Below, in pieces: positions 1 to 7,593 of a stretch of DNA of 64,000 nucleotides (the stretch's first letter is position 1; each line of letters begins with the position of its first letter). A model generated the notes under the pieces. It was given only the letters and a program-made list of their open reading frames with translations. It did no database searches and was not told the DNA's origin. The position numbers and the translations under genes were made by a program. The stretch is from an uncultured Prevotellaceae bacterium (GTDB lineage Bacteria; Bacteroidota; Bacteroidia; Bacteroidales; Bacteroidaceae): NCBI GenBank assembly GCA_902778535.1, contig CACYYG010000009.1, positions 124,001 through 188,000 of the forward strand, given 5' to 3'.

Positions 1-1
1 C

Positions 2-376
2 CTGCTCGCCGTGGGCAACTACTGGCTGCCAACCAATATACTCACTGCTTGTCGCAACGAGCTAATGGCCAACGAGGAGCAATGGTTGCATTGTGTTGAT
101 AACCCCGCCTTCAAGAGTCTCTTCGGTGACGACGGAAACGCCAGCTGGGACAGTGCCCAGGGCTTCGGCCTCACGAAGCTGAAGACCTGCCCGTCAGGAT
201 TCCCCCGCGACTATGCCTACGTCAACTTCCTCCGACAGAAGGACTATTGTGCCTGGCACCGTGTCAGCAATGACTTTTTTGAGGGCGATGCCTGGCTTGA
301 CGCTATGGAACACATCTTCCGCACAGCCAAGCCGATGATGGACTTTATGAACGCCGTCATCGACGACTACGAGTAG
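2..376 (+). CDS. DUF2461 (TIGR02453-like) protein, C-terminal part
   Basis: The reading frame is open from base 2, so the gene enters from the left edge and only its last ~124 residues are here. The visible part has the features I associate with the C-terminal half of DUF2461 proteins: a 'LKTCPSGFPRDYAYVNFLRQKD'-like stretch (roughly residues 55-80 of the visible part) followed by an amphipathic helix pair ending in 'MDFMNAVIDD'. Family function is not established. The GTG at 11 is internal and is not the true start. Confidence is good for the family and nil for a role. Confidence 0.7.
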   Translation: MLAVGNYWLPTNILTACRNELMANEEQWLHCVDNPAFKSLFGDDGNASWDSAQGFGLTKLKTCPSGFPRDYAYVNFLRQKDYCAWHRVSNDFFEGDAWLDAMEHIFRTAKPMMDFMNAVIDDYE

Positions 377-424
377 CTCTGCGCGTGACCTCCTAAATCG
401 TCTAACTGTTAATAATATAGCTTT

Positions 425-1624
425 ATGAAAAAGGTAATAAAAAACCTGATATTTTTAACCGTTGCCATCCTCACCAGTGGCTTTATACTGACCTCATGTA
501 GTGACGACGAGGACCTCTCGGATTCCTCATTCACCGACAAGGTGGAGGCGCAGTTGCAGAAGATGACGCTACGCGAAAAGGTTGGACAACTCTTCTTCGT
601 ACGCCCCGAAGTGCTCGACACCACTATCCATTATGGCCATACCGGCGGAATAGATGCCAGCACCGCAGACCTTACAAAAATCAAGCTGCAGGCTGTAAAT
701 GCCACGATGCTGGCCGTAAATGAGAAATACCCGGTAGGCGGCATCATCCTCTACGCTCACAATATTGAAGACGAGGCGCAGCTGACAGCTTTCATACCCC
801 AAATCCGTGCCCTTAAAGGCTCGCCCTTACTCTGCATCGACGAGGAGGGAGGTCGTGTGGCACGCATCGGCAACAACCCTAATTTCAACGTAGAGAAGTT
901 TGAGTCAATGGACGCCATCGGCCAGACAGGCGATCCTGCCAATGCCTACCATTGCGGCAATGCCATCGGCACCTATCTGAAGAAATACGGCTTCGACATC
1001 GATTTTGCCCCCGTAGCCGATGTGAATACCAACCCCGAAAACATTGTAATCGGCAAACGCGCCTTCAGCGATGATCCTGCTGTGGCTGCCCCGATGGTTA
1101 CCAACTACCTGCAGGGCTTGAAGGATGCTGGCATTACAGGCTGCATCAAACACTTCCCCGGTCATGGCGATACCAAGGCCGATACCCACTACGGCTACGC
1201 CCAAAGCCTGAAGACTTGGGATGAGATGATGAACTGCGAGATGATTACCTTCAAGGCAGGCATTGAATGGGGATGCCAGCTGATTATGACTGCCCATATT
1301 GGTACGCCCAACGTGACAGGCTCGGAAATACCCGCCACAATGTCTTCAATCATCTTGCAAGACAAACTGCGCGGCGTGCTGGGTTTTCAGAACATCATTA
1401 TAACCGACGCAATGGAGATGGGCGCTATTACACAGCAGTACACCAGTGCCGAGGCCGCCGTGGGCTGTATAGTGGCAGGTGCCGACATCGTCCTTGGTCC
1501 ACAAAACTTCATCGAAGCCTTCGATGCCGTGGTGAAGGCCGTAGAGAAAGGCACAATCTCCGAGGCACGCTTAGACCAAAGTGTCCGCCGCATACTGAGA
1601 CTCAAAATGGAAAAAGGAATATGA
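425..1624 (+). CDS. GH3 family beta-N-acetylhexosaminidase-type lipoprotein
   Basis: A 399-residue glycoside hydrolase family 3 protein. The N-terminus is a lipoprotein signal with lipobox LTSC (Cys25), so it is probably anchored in the outer membrane or periplasm. The NagZ-type signature KHFPGHGDTKADTH lies at residues 242-255 and supplies the His/Asp general acid-base pair. The nucleophile is expected to be Asp328 in ITDAMEMGA. Length fits single-domain NagZ-like enzymes, which release N-acetylglucosamine from muropeptides or other glycans. The start is the ATG at 425, directly before the signal peptide, in an AT-rich leader. The gene stands alone; its downstream neighbours are on the other strand. 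The exact substrate cannot be read from sequence. Confidence 0.9.
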   Translation: MKKVIKNLIFLTVAILTSGFILTSCSDDEDLSDSSFTDKVEAQLQKMTLREKVGQLFFVRPEVLDTTIHYGHTGGIDASTADLTKIKLQAVNATMLAVNEKYPVGGIILYAHNIEDEAQLTAFIPQIRALKGSPLLCIDEEGGRVARIGNNPNFNVEKFESMDAIGQTGDPANAYHCGNAIGTYLKKYGFDIDFAPVADVNTNPENIVIGKRAFSDDPAVAAPMVTNYLQGLKDAGITGCIKHFPGHGDTKADTHYGYAQSLKTWDEMMNCEMITFKAGIEWGCQLIMTAHIGTPNVTGSEIPATMSSIILQDKLRGVLGFQNIIITDAMEMGAITQQYTSAEAAVGCIVAGADIVLGPQNFIEAFDAVVKAVEKGTISEARLDQSVRRILRLKMEKGI

Positions 1625-1641
1625 AAAGTACAGCTCCCTAT

Positions 1642-2094
1642 TCATGAAGTCTTAGACTTATGATTTGCGGGTTTCCAGACAAACAGCCCTTCTGAGGCGG
1701 CCAATGAGCCTAACAGCTTCAAAACCACATTAGTAGGCCCATATACTGTCATATAGGTGTCATCGCCGGCGATAGTAATCATTGCATCCGATGGTTTCAG
1801 GATGACGTAGAGCATTTCCTTGCTGGCCAGGCACTTCATCACCATCGCTTCAATATTCTGTGGGGAGGGATTCGTTGTCCACGTTTCTCCGTCGGAGCTG
1901 AAGTTCATTTCATCATAGCAATTCAGCTTCAGCAGGATATTTACGAACTTCCTGCAGAGGACATCAATCTGAGGGTACTGCAGATAGTATTCCTCTACTT
2001 TGAAATATTGTCCTTTCGCACCAACAGGCACCTGTTTGGGAAGGATGTCTATCACCCAGTATTGCTTTTCCAGCCGTTCTTCTATCGTCATCAT
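1642..2094 (-). CDS. small hypothetical protein paired with the Sel1 gene
   Basis: About 150 residues, no signal peptide or membrane segment. I place the start at the ATG at 2094, 9 bp after the stop of the Sel1 gene; an upstream in-frame extension to 2133 would overlap that gene. The protein is a mix of short alpha and beta segments with a central run (VYGPTNVVLKLLGSLA) suggestive of a small cytoplasmic domain. I do not recognise the family. The tight coupling to a Sel1-repeat protein suggests that the two act together; immunity-type proteins of this size are often found in such pairs, but that is only a guess. Confidence 0.55.
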   Translation of the reverse strand: MMTIEERLEKQYWVIDILPKQVPVGAKGQYFKVEEYYLQYPQIDVLCRKFVNILLKLNCYDEMNFSSDGETWTTNPSPQNIEAMVMKCLASKEMLYVILKPSDAMITIAGDDTYMTVYGPTNVVLKLLGSLAASEGLFVWKPANHKSKTS

Positions 2095-2102
2095 TTGTCG
2101 CT

Positions 2103-2747
2103 CTAATACCATTTGTAGCCATGCTCCTTGCAATAGTCAATCGCTGGCTGGTAGCCTTGGAACGTGGACTTGTGAATCCACTTCAATCCCATGCGCTCGT
2201 CCTGCGGAACACCTGTTCCGGTCATCAGAAACCATCCGGTAGCAAACTGTGCCTGGGCATCGCCGCCATTGGCCGCCAGCTCATACCAGAAGACACATTC
2301 CTCAAGGTTCTTTTCCACACCGTCGCCATTCCAGAAAGCAGCGCCCACATTCTTCTGACTCAACACATGGCCTTGGAAGGCGGCCTCACGATACCAAAGG
2401 AAAGCCTTCTGGTGGTTTAATTCTACCCCTTGCCCCAGATAGTAGGCGTTGGCCACGTTCACCTGCGACTGCATGTCGCCCTTGTCTGCTGCCTTCATAT
2501 ACCACTGAAAAGCCAGGCCATAGTCCTGCCCCACCCCCTTGCCGTGATAGTAGCATTCACCAACGTTGAAGCAACCATATACATCACCCAGCTCAGCTGC
2601 CTTCATATACCACTCGAACGCCAGGTCAAGGCTTACCTTCACACCAGTGCCACGCTCATAGCAGACACCAAGGTTGTTCATCGCCCTGGTATCACCTTGA
2701 TACGCTTTCTCGCGGTAGTCGTCCGCCTTGTTACGTTCCTTGGGCAT
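2103..2747 (-). CDS. Sel1-repeat protein
   Basis: 214 residues made almost entirely of Sel1-like (TPR-related) repeats of 36 residues: units with 'A..WY.KAAE.GD..A..N.G..Y..G.GV' occur about five times between residues 20 and 200. No signal peptide is visible, so it is probably cytoplasmic. Sel1 repeats are protein-protein scaffolds. A likely -7 box TAACTTTG (complement of 2833-2840) lies about 90 bp before the start. It is followed by a short partner gene at 9 bp, so both are probably co-transcribed. Confidence 0.85.
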   Translation of the reverse strand: MPKERNKADDYREKAYQGDTRAMNNLGVCYERGTGVKVSLDLAFEWYMKAAELGDVYGCFNVGECYYHGKGVGQDYGLAFQWYMKAADKGDMQSQVNVANAYYLGQGVELNHQKAFLWYREAAFQGHVLSQKNVGAAFWNGDGVEKNLEECVFWYELAANGGDAQAQFATGWFLMTGTGVPQDERMGLKWIHKSTFQGYQPAIDYCKEHGYKWY

Positions 2748-2832
2748 AGCCTATTTCATTTATTTGTCAACTTTCACCAGCGATGTCCCTGCAGTTTATC
2801 TCTTTCATCGACATTTCGCCTGAATCATTTTG

Positions 2833-2840
2833 CAAAGTTA
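2833..2840 (-). promoter_or_regulatory. -7 box of the Sel1 operon
   Basis: TAACTTTG on the minus strand, matching the Bacteroidetes -7 consensus TAnnTTTG, about 90 bp upstream of the Sel1 start. The -33 element is not clear. Confidence 0.45.
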
Positions 2841-2970
2841 GGCATTTTGTACGAAATCTAAGGAATAATGCCTAAATTTATGCCACATTTTGAGAATAAT
2901 TAGAAAACTATCTTGACCGTGGCGAAATATCAGCTGCTCCAAGCTGTACAAACCAAAAGAATGTTAAAAT

Positions 2971-3047
2971 TCTAAAGATTTAGAGCAAAATATTTTGTAG
3001 TTCTAAAAACTTAGAATAACTTTGCGTTAAAATTCTAAAACTTTAGA
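2971..3047 (+). promoter_or_regulatory. blaI-type promoter with three operator dyads
   Basis: Three copies of the dyad TCTAAAnnTTTAGA (with small changes) lie at 2971-2984, 3002-3015 and 3034-3047. The promoter runs through them: TTTG at 2994-2997 as -33 and TAACTTTG at 3017-3024 as -7. The third dyad ends three bases before the ATG of the BlaI-like repressor, so transcription would start inside or next to it. This is the arrangement expected for autorepression by a BlaI/MecI dimer. Operator identity is inferred from position and symmetry. Confidence 0.8.
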
Positions 3048-3050
3048 GCA

Positions 3051-3428
3051 ATGAAAGACAAAAGCCAACTTACCAAGGCCGAGACGCAGGTGATGAACGC
3101 CCTGTGGAGCCTGCCTCAGGGGCAGGGCCGCTCGTCGGAGATTATGGAGCAGATGCCCGAGCCGAAGCCGGCGCTGACCACGCTGCTCACCTTCCTGAAG
3201 ATTCTGAAGGAGAAGGACTTCGTGGCCACGGAGAAACTGGGCAAGGGCCAGCTGTTTAAAGCGTTGGTGAGCCGCGACGACTACACGCGCACGTATATGA
3301 AAGAGGTGAAGAACGCCTTCTTTGGAGGCTCGCTGTCGTCGCTCGTCTCGTTCTTTGTCAAGAACGAGGAGCTGAGCCAGCAGGAGATTGACGAGATAAG
3401 CCAGATAGTGGAGAACCTTAAAAAATAA
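3051..3428 (+). CDS. BlaI/MecI/CopY family repressor
   Basis: 125 residues with the family layout: winged helix in residues 1-70 (LTKAETQVMNALWSL, then the recognition region around 'PALTTLLTFLKILKEKDFV') and a helical dimerisation tail in residues 75-125. Such repressors are inactivated by cleavage when a partner M56 metallopeptidase senses a signal; in Bacteroidetes the signal is often unknown and need not be a beta-lactam. The gene lies 6 bp before an M56 gene, and three matched dyads cover its promoter, so it very likely represses its own operon. Confidence 0.92.
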   Translation: MKDKSQLTKAETQVMNALWSLPQGQGRSSEIMEQMPEPKPALTTLLTFLKILKEKDFVATEKLGKGQLFKALVSRDDYTRTYMKEVKNAFFGGSLSSLVSFFVKNEELSQQEIDEISQIVENLKK

Positions 3429-3434
3429 TCGGTT

Positions 3435-4769
3435 ATGCTGGCATTTCTGTCTTACGACCTGAAGGTGGCGGTGCTCATTGCCGCTTTCTACTTCTGCTAC
3501 CGCCTGCTGATGGAGCGCGACACCCTGCATCGGCTCAACCGGGTAGTGCTGCTCGTGACGCTGGTCCTGTCGCTGGTGCTGCCGCTGTGTGTGGTGACGT
3601 TCCACGAAACGCAGTGGATGGAGCCGCTGCCGGTAGACGACCAGGCTGAGCCGGACGTGGCCGAGCTGGGGCAGGCGTTGCCGGTCGTGCCCGCCCGTCA
3701 GTGGTGGCAGCTGGCCCTGACGGTGGTGGTCGTGGGCGGCATGGTGCTCAGGCTGGCCTATCTGCTGAGGTCCTACGCTATGCTGCGGCGCATGCTGCGC
3801 AGTGGCGAAGAGCACCGGCTGGACGACGGCGTGAGGCTGGTGGTGGTCGACCAGCCCGTGGCCCCCTTCTCCTGGATGAATACCATTGTCGTGAACCGAC
3901 AAGACTATGCAGAGCGCAACGCGCTGCTGCTTATACATGAACGGAGCCACATCAGGCTGCACCACAGCCGCGACGTGGTCTTCGTGGAACTTCTCACCGT
4001 CCTCCAGTGGTTCAATCCCGTGGTGTGGCTGCTTAGTCGCGACCTGCGCACCGTCCACGAGTATGAAGCCGACGAGGCCGTCCTCTCGCAAGGGGCAGAC
4101 ACTGCCCAGTACATCACCTTACTGATGCACAAGGCCATGGGCGTTCAGGCCTGTGTCCTGGCCAACGGCATCAACACCAGCGAAACGAAAAAACGTGTAA
4201 AAATGATGATTAAGATGAAATCGCCACGATGGAGCTGGCTGAAGTGCCTCTACATCGTACCCATTGCCGCCCTATCACTGGCCGTGACGGCGCAGACCGT
4301 GACCGACTATAAAGTGCTGCCCTCGCAGGAACTGGCCCAAGTGCAGGCTGTTGACGGCGAAGACCCCGTGTTTGAGGTTTGTGAAGTGCTGCCACAGTTT
4401 CCCGGCGGCGACGTTGAAATGATGAAGTTCTTTATGAAAAACGTGAAGTACCCCGTAGTGGCCGAGACAAACGGCGTTCAGGGCTGCGTGCTCGTGAGCT
4501 TCATTGTCGAGAAAGACGGCAGCCTGAGCCATGTCGAAGCCAAGAGCGTGACCGATGCTACAGGTAATGCCGTCACGGTGGTGGCCATGAGGTCCGACAT
4601 GACCGACAAGCAGAAGCAGGAAGCCGTGGACAGGAACAAGGGCATTCAGGCCCTGAAGGACGAGTCGGAGCGCGTCGTGAAGCTGATGCCCAAGTGGAAG
4701 CCCGGCAAGCAGAGAGGTGAGACGGTGCGCGTTCGCTGCACCATTCCCGCCACTTTCCGACTGCAGTAA
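3435..4769 (+). CDS. BlaR1-like M56 metallopeptidase with TonB C-terminal domain
   Basis: 444 residues. Membrane segments are visible near residues 10-25, 35-55, 90-112 and 270-287. The zinc site HERSH (168-172, HExxH) and the downstream acidic stretch HEYEADEA (208-215) are those of an intact M56 peptidase. The extracytoplasmic part is not a penicillin-binding sensor but a TonB C-terminal-like domain (about 312-444, with PQFPGGD and 'VSFIVEKDGSL'). This M56-TonB form is common in Bacteroidetes. It sits 6 bp after the BlaI-like gene; the pair would form a membrane-to-DNA relay in which the peptidase removes the repressor. What it senses is unknown. Confidence 0.9.
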   Translation: MLAFLSYDLKVAVLIAAFYFCYRLLMERDTLHRLNRVVLLVTLVLSLVLPLCVVTFHETQWMEPLPVDDQAEPDVAELGQALPVVPARQWWQLALTVVVVGGMVLRLAYLLRSYAMLRRMLRSGEEHRLDDGVRLVVVDQPVAPFSWMNTIVVNRQDYAERNALLLIHERSHIRLHHSRDVVFVELLTVLQWFNPVVWLLSRDLRTVHEYEADEAVLSQGADTAQYITLLMHKAMGVQACVLANGINTSETKKRVKMMIKMKSPRWSWLKCLYIVPIAALSLAVTAQTVTDYKVLPSQELAQVQAVDGEDPVFEVCEVLPQFPGGDVEMMKFFMKNVKYPVVAETNGVQGCVLVSFIVEKDGSLSHVEAKSVTDATGNAVTVVAMRSDMTDKQKQEAVDRNKGIQALKDESERVVKLMPKWKPGKQRGETVRVRCTIPATFRLQ

Positions 4770-4785
4770 AGTTAGTAAATAGCAA

Positions 4786-4896
4786 AAGTTTCCCACCTTT
4801 AGATTATTCCAGCAAAATAGAGCTGAGCATATTTTTGTGCGAAAAGGAGAGTCTCAGGCAGAATAATATTGGCCGTAGGCCAGAGGTGGGAAACTT
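4786..4896. repeat. 111-bp unit bounded by perfect 13-bp inverted repeats
   Basis: AAGTTTCCCACCT at 4786-4798 is repeated in inverted form at 4884-4896. A small hairpin, TGGCC-gta-GGCCA (4870-4882), lies just inside the right arm. It starts 17 bp after the M56 stop. It could be a miniature mobile element or a large RNA hairpin; no coding frame is present. Confidence 0.55.
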
Positions 4897-4925
4897 CAGT
4901 TTCATAAACGATTGATACGCATTTT

Positions 4926-4986
4926 GTACACACGGTGTGTATTTTTAGTACACACGGTGTGTATTTTTAGTACACACGGCGTGTAC
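4926..4986. repeat. three tandem near-palindromes, 22-bp period
   Basis: Units begin at 4926, 4948 and 4970. Each carries GTACACACGGTGTGTA (third unit GTACACACGGCGTGTAC), a near-perfect dyad, separated by ATTTTTA spacers. The stretch 4770-5146 has no gene; apart from this array and the inverted repeat at 4786-4896 I see nothing else in it. Confidence 0.75.
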
Positions 4987-5146
4987 GAAATCAAAACCAC
5001 ATCGCCACGGTTCGATGCTAGTTCGCCGACACACTACCAGTGTGCCTTTCAGTGATGTATGGTCAGTTTATGAAGCAGAAAGGGAATCCCATTTCTGAGA
5101 TTCCCCGTCGGGTCCTTTCATCAAGGCATATATGGAATTTATGGAA

Positions 5147-5785
5147 CTATCGGTTTCCTGCGAAAGAGCCGTGAGCGTTAGCTGTTTGGCGACTGCCTCC
5201 AAAGTGGCCGGTGTTCTGAGTGTTGTTGTTTCTGTCATTATTCCGCCAGATGGTGCCACCCCCGTTGTTGCTACCGGTGCTGCGCCAAGTCGAGCCGTTC
5301 CCGTTATTGCTGCCAGTATTGCGCCAGGTAGAACCGCTGCCGTTTCTGCCAGCATAGTGGTTGGCCTTCTTGTTGTTCCCGCCCCTGTAGTGTGCGAACA
5401 CCGTAGGACGTCCTTTGTAGAAGTGATTCCTGTTGGTGTAGTGGCTATAGATGTTGAAAGTCACATGACCGGTATTCCAAGAAAGTGGACGGTAGAAGTA
5501 AGACAGTGTGAGGTACTTGTTGTACTGATAGACAGTCAGTACAAACTGAAGGTCGGTGTTTCTCCTGTCCCACCACGAGCCGTAGAGGTCGTTGCGTCCG
5601 TTCACGCTCATCAGGTAGTCGAGGTTGATTTCATAGACTGCGTCATACTGGTCATTCGTCAGGTTCAGTTCATAGGCCATCTTGTCGCTCAGGAACAGGG
5701 CCTCGTTCTTAGCCTCGGTGTATGACATTGCGTTGGCAGAAATGGCTATCGTCATTATCGTTGCCAGGGTAAAAATCTTCTTCAT
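5147..5785 (-). CDS. secreted protein with Gly/Asn/Arg-rich tail
   Basis: 212 residues. A clear signal peptide (residues 1-19, ending SANA) precedes a helical N-terminal domain of about 110 residues (SDKMAYELNLTNDQYDAVYE), resembling the helical pattern of small periplasmic Spy/CpxP-like or DUF4890-type proteins. From about residue 135 the sequence becomes repetitive, with four spaced copies of a 'GSTWRNTGSNNGNG' unit, low complexity and strongly basic. Function not recognised. The tandem tail repeats are a likely source of length variation between strains. Confidence 0.7.
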   Translation of the reverse strand: MKKIFTLATIMTIAISANAMSYTEAKNEALFLSDKMAYELNLTNDQYDAVYEINLDYLMSVNGRNDLYGSWWDRRNTDLQFVLTVYQYNKYLTLSYFYRPLSWNTGHVTFNIYSHYTNRNHFYKGRPTVFAHYRGGNNKKANHYAGRNGSGSTWRNTGSNNGNGSTWRSTGSNNGGGTIWRNNDRNNNTQNTGHFGGSRQTANAHGSFAGNR

Positions 5786-5954
5786 AATTGTATCTCCTAT
5801 TCGTTAAGTTAAACGTTTTTGTTTCCTTTTCTCATTAACATTGACGTACAAAAGGGAGCGGAAAAGCCGGGATTATTCCTAAATCGACGTAGAGGATTCC
5901 CTAAAGTGAAGGTGGAAATCCCTCATATATGACACCAATGCCAATGAAGTAACA

Positions 5955-6022
5955 TTCCGTAAAATTGGTAATTCTTTCCTTAATCTGTATAACATCTACG
6001 TCTGTTTTTTTTCGTACCTTTG
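5955..6022 (+). promoter_or_regulatory. promoter with tandem half-sites shared with the gene at 7594
   Basis: TACCTTTG at 6015-6022 is the -7 box. Upstream, TTCCGTAA (5955-5962) and TTCCTTAA (5976-5983) are direct repeats 21 bp apart. The block 5965-5992 matches 24 of 28 bases at 7510-7537, and in both cases it ends 22 bp before the -7 box. This is the layout of an AraC-type activator site. Confidence 0.65.
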
Positions 6023-6056
6023 CAACCGAATAACAAACTCAATAACGACAGACGGC

Positions 6057-6629
6057 ATGAGACAGATGATCATGTTATTAGCAGCGATGTTGTTCGTCGG
6101 TTGCTCAAGCGAAGAAAACAAAGTTATGGCACAGACTATGACACAGAAACTCAGCATAACCATCGGTGGCGTGACTAAGACGGCAACGATGGTTAACAAT
6201 GCGGCTACGCAGGAATTGGTGACAAGACTGGAGCAGGCCCCCGTCACGGTGACGCTGAATTCCAGCGGCGGTTTTGAAATCTGGGGCGCGCTGGGTTTCT
6301 CGCTGCCAACAAGTAACGAGCAGGTCAACGCCAAGCCAGGCGACATCGTTCTTTACAATGGCAGCAACATCTGCATGTTCTATGGTGAAAACTCGTGGAG
6401 TTACACCCGCCTGGGGCATATCGACGGGCTGTCGAAGAGCGAACTGAGGTCATTCCTCCATGCTGGTGAGAGCAACATCAGCGTAACACTGTCGCTGAGC
6501 AATGCAACGGGTATTTGTCAGGTTAGAGCTAATGTAACTACGTCAAAGGCCTATACCCTGCAAGGAACTTTGGCTCAGGCAGGCGTGAAAGGAATCGTGA
6601 TTCAGAGTGGTAAAAAGATTGTCAAATAA
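6057..6629 (+). CDS. cyclophilin-like fold lipoprotein
   Basis: 190 residues with a lipoprotein signal (lipobox VGCS, Cys at about residue 16). The body from about residue 30 to 145 fits the cyclophilin-like family (PF18050 type): an N-terminal beta strand with 'TQKLSITIGG', and the marked 'KPGDIVLYNGSNICMFYGENSW' region. The C-terminus (KGIVIQSGKKIVK) resembles the short Prevotella type IX-style tail. Family members sit beside oxidoreductases in many Bacteroidetes. The promoter appears to share a regulator with the hydrolase at 7594. No catalytic activity can be assigned. Confidence 0.75.
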   Translation: MRQMIMLLAAMLFVGCSSEENKVMAQTMTQKLSITIGGVTKTATMVNNAATQELVTRLEQAPVTVTLNSSGGFEIWGALGFSLPTSNEQVNAKPGDIVLYNGSNICMFYGENSWSYTRLGHIDGLSKSELRSFLHAGESNISVTLSLSNATGICQVRANVTTSKAYTLQGTLAQAGVKGIVIQSGKKIVK

Positions 6630-6745
6630 GTGTAATAACAAATCTATTGCACTATTTACGGGGATGAAAACGATACTTCCCCGTATTTTTTGTGATATAA
6701 TGTAACTTTTCCACCGAAATTGCATTTTGTTTGTGAAATAATTCG

Positions 6746-6753
6746 TATCTTTG
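6746..6753 (+). promoter_or_regulatory. -7 box of the vapD-type pair
   Basis: TATCTTTG, 29 bp before the first gene of the pair; TTTG at 6726-6729 may serve as -33 although the spacing is short. Confidence 0.5.
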
Positions 6754-6781
6754 CGCTTGAAAAATAGATAAAACTGATAAT

Positions 6782-6961
6782 ATGGAACCGAAAGTTGGTG
6801 ATAGAATGAAGGTCAGTCCGCAGTTGACGGCACAGGCAGACTGGATTGACGGTGAGGTTATTGACGTGGAACACAATCCGTTCATGGGATTGGTCATTTC
6901 CATTAAAGACAAACTGGGGCGGATATTCTTCGGCCAAAGTCGTTTCTTCGTAGCACTCTAA
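6782..6961 (+). CDS. small protein upstream of vapD-like gene, candidate antitoxin
   Basis: 59 residues, starting at the ATG at 6782 and ending 6 bp before the VapD-like gene. The sequence (KVGDRMKV, WIDGEVIDVEHNPF, FFGQSRFF) reads as a compact beta-rich SH3-like barrel. Its size, position and co-transcription with a VapD toxin gene are those of the antitoxin partner in vapXD-type pairs. It does not obviously resemble VapX of Haemophilus, so the antitoxin role is inference. Confidence 0.65.
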   Translation: MEPKVGDRMKVSPQLTAQADWIDGEVIDVEHNPFMGLVISIKDKLGRIFFGQSRFFVAL

Positions 6962-6967
6962 GATTCT

Positions 6968-7249
6968 ATGTTTGCCATTGCCTTTGATATGGACATCAAG
7001 GAACTCCGTAACGTCTATGGGGAGCCTTACAACAATGCGTATTACGAAATCAAGATTATCCTTCGCAGATATGATTTCTACAATACGCAGGGCAGTGTCT
7101 ATCTAACTGACAAAGATGACATGGCGAATCTTTTCTCTGCAATCTATGCCCTGAAAAAGACACCGTGGTTCAAGGCATCAGTCCGCGACATCCGCGCCTT
7201 CAAAGTTGAGAACTGGTCGGATTTCACGCAGATAGTGAAGGAAGATTAG
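6968..7249 (+). CDS. VapD-like endoribonuclease toxin
   Basis: 93 residues that match the VapD family along their whole length: the opening MFAIAFDMDIKELRN, the middle YNNAYYEI, the turn TQGSVYLT, and the closing PWFKASVRDIRAFKVE. VapD has a Cas2-like ferredoxin fold, and characterised members cut RNA as dimers; the early Asp residues (Asp7, Asp9) are the expected active-site region and are present. It lies 6 bp behind a 59-residue gene, forming a toxin-antitoxin type pair. No CRISPR array is nearby, so a Cas2 role is unlikely. Confidence 0.85.
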   Translation: MFAIAFDMDIKELRNVYGEPYNNAYYEIKIILRRYDFYNTQGSVYLTDKDDMANLFSAIYALKKTPWFKASVRDIRAFKVENWSDFTQIVKED

Positions 7250-7426
7250 CAATACTATCGTACAATATATGTCAAACCAAAACAGATTGCGTATGAAACA
7301 ATAAAGGACAAAAGACATATAGATAAGAAGCGTTAGTTTTCTATTCTTGCACTCATGGGGGCAACAATTAAGTATCAACTATGGAATCCTGAATAAGCAT
7401 TTGCTCTTTGCATATTCCAGTAATCT

Positions 7427-7464
7427 AGGTCGATTAATCCGTAATTGGGTTAACCGACCTTTTG
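7427..7464 (+). terminator. intrinsic terminator-like hairpin
   Basis: An 11-bp stem with one mismatch (AGGTCGATTAA at 7427-7437 and TTAACCGACCT at 7450-7460) is followed by TTTTG TTT. It lies between the VapD-like gene and the hydrolase gene. The rest of the gap 7250-7593 holds the hydrolase promoter region. Confidence 0.6.
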
Positions 7465-7499
7465 TTTATATTATGCCATAGATATTTGTCAAACTAACA

Positions 7500-7567
7500 A
7501 TCCGCTATTCTGGTAATATTTTCCGTAATCTGTATAAGCGGTGTTTCGGAAATAATGCGTACTTTTG
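7500..7567 (+). promoter_or_regulatory. promoter of the hydrolase-araC operon with tandem half-sites
   Basis: -7 box TACTTTTG at 7560-7567. Direct repeats ATCCGCTA (7500-7507) and TTCCGTAA (7521-7528) are 21 bp apart, and the block 7510-7537 is a near copy of 5965-5992, in both cases 22 bp before the -7 box. The AraC protein encoded at 8723 is the natural candidate to bind both. Confidence 0.65.
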
Positions 7568-7593
7568 CACTCGGAATTATAAAAGCATGAACG

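Noticed and set aside
3027-4091. Long open frame on the minus strand opposite the blaI/M56 genes
   Set aside because: Its product is a His/Gln/Leu-rich low-complexity chain, and the plus strand carries two complete known families; it is a shadow of GC-rich codons.
4860-4900. Intrinsic terminator of the M56 gene
   Set aside because: The small TGGCC hairpin is not followed by a T tract; the larger inverted repeat has arms 85 bp apart, unlike a terminator.
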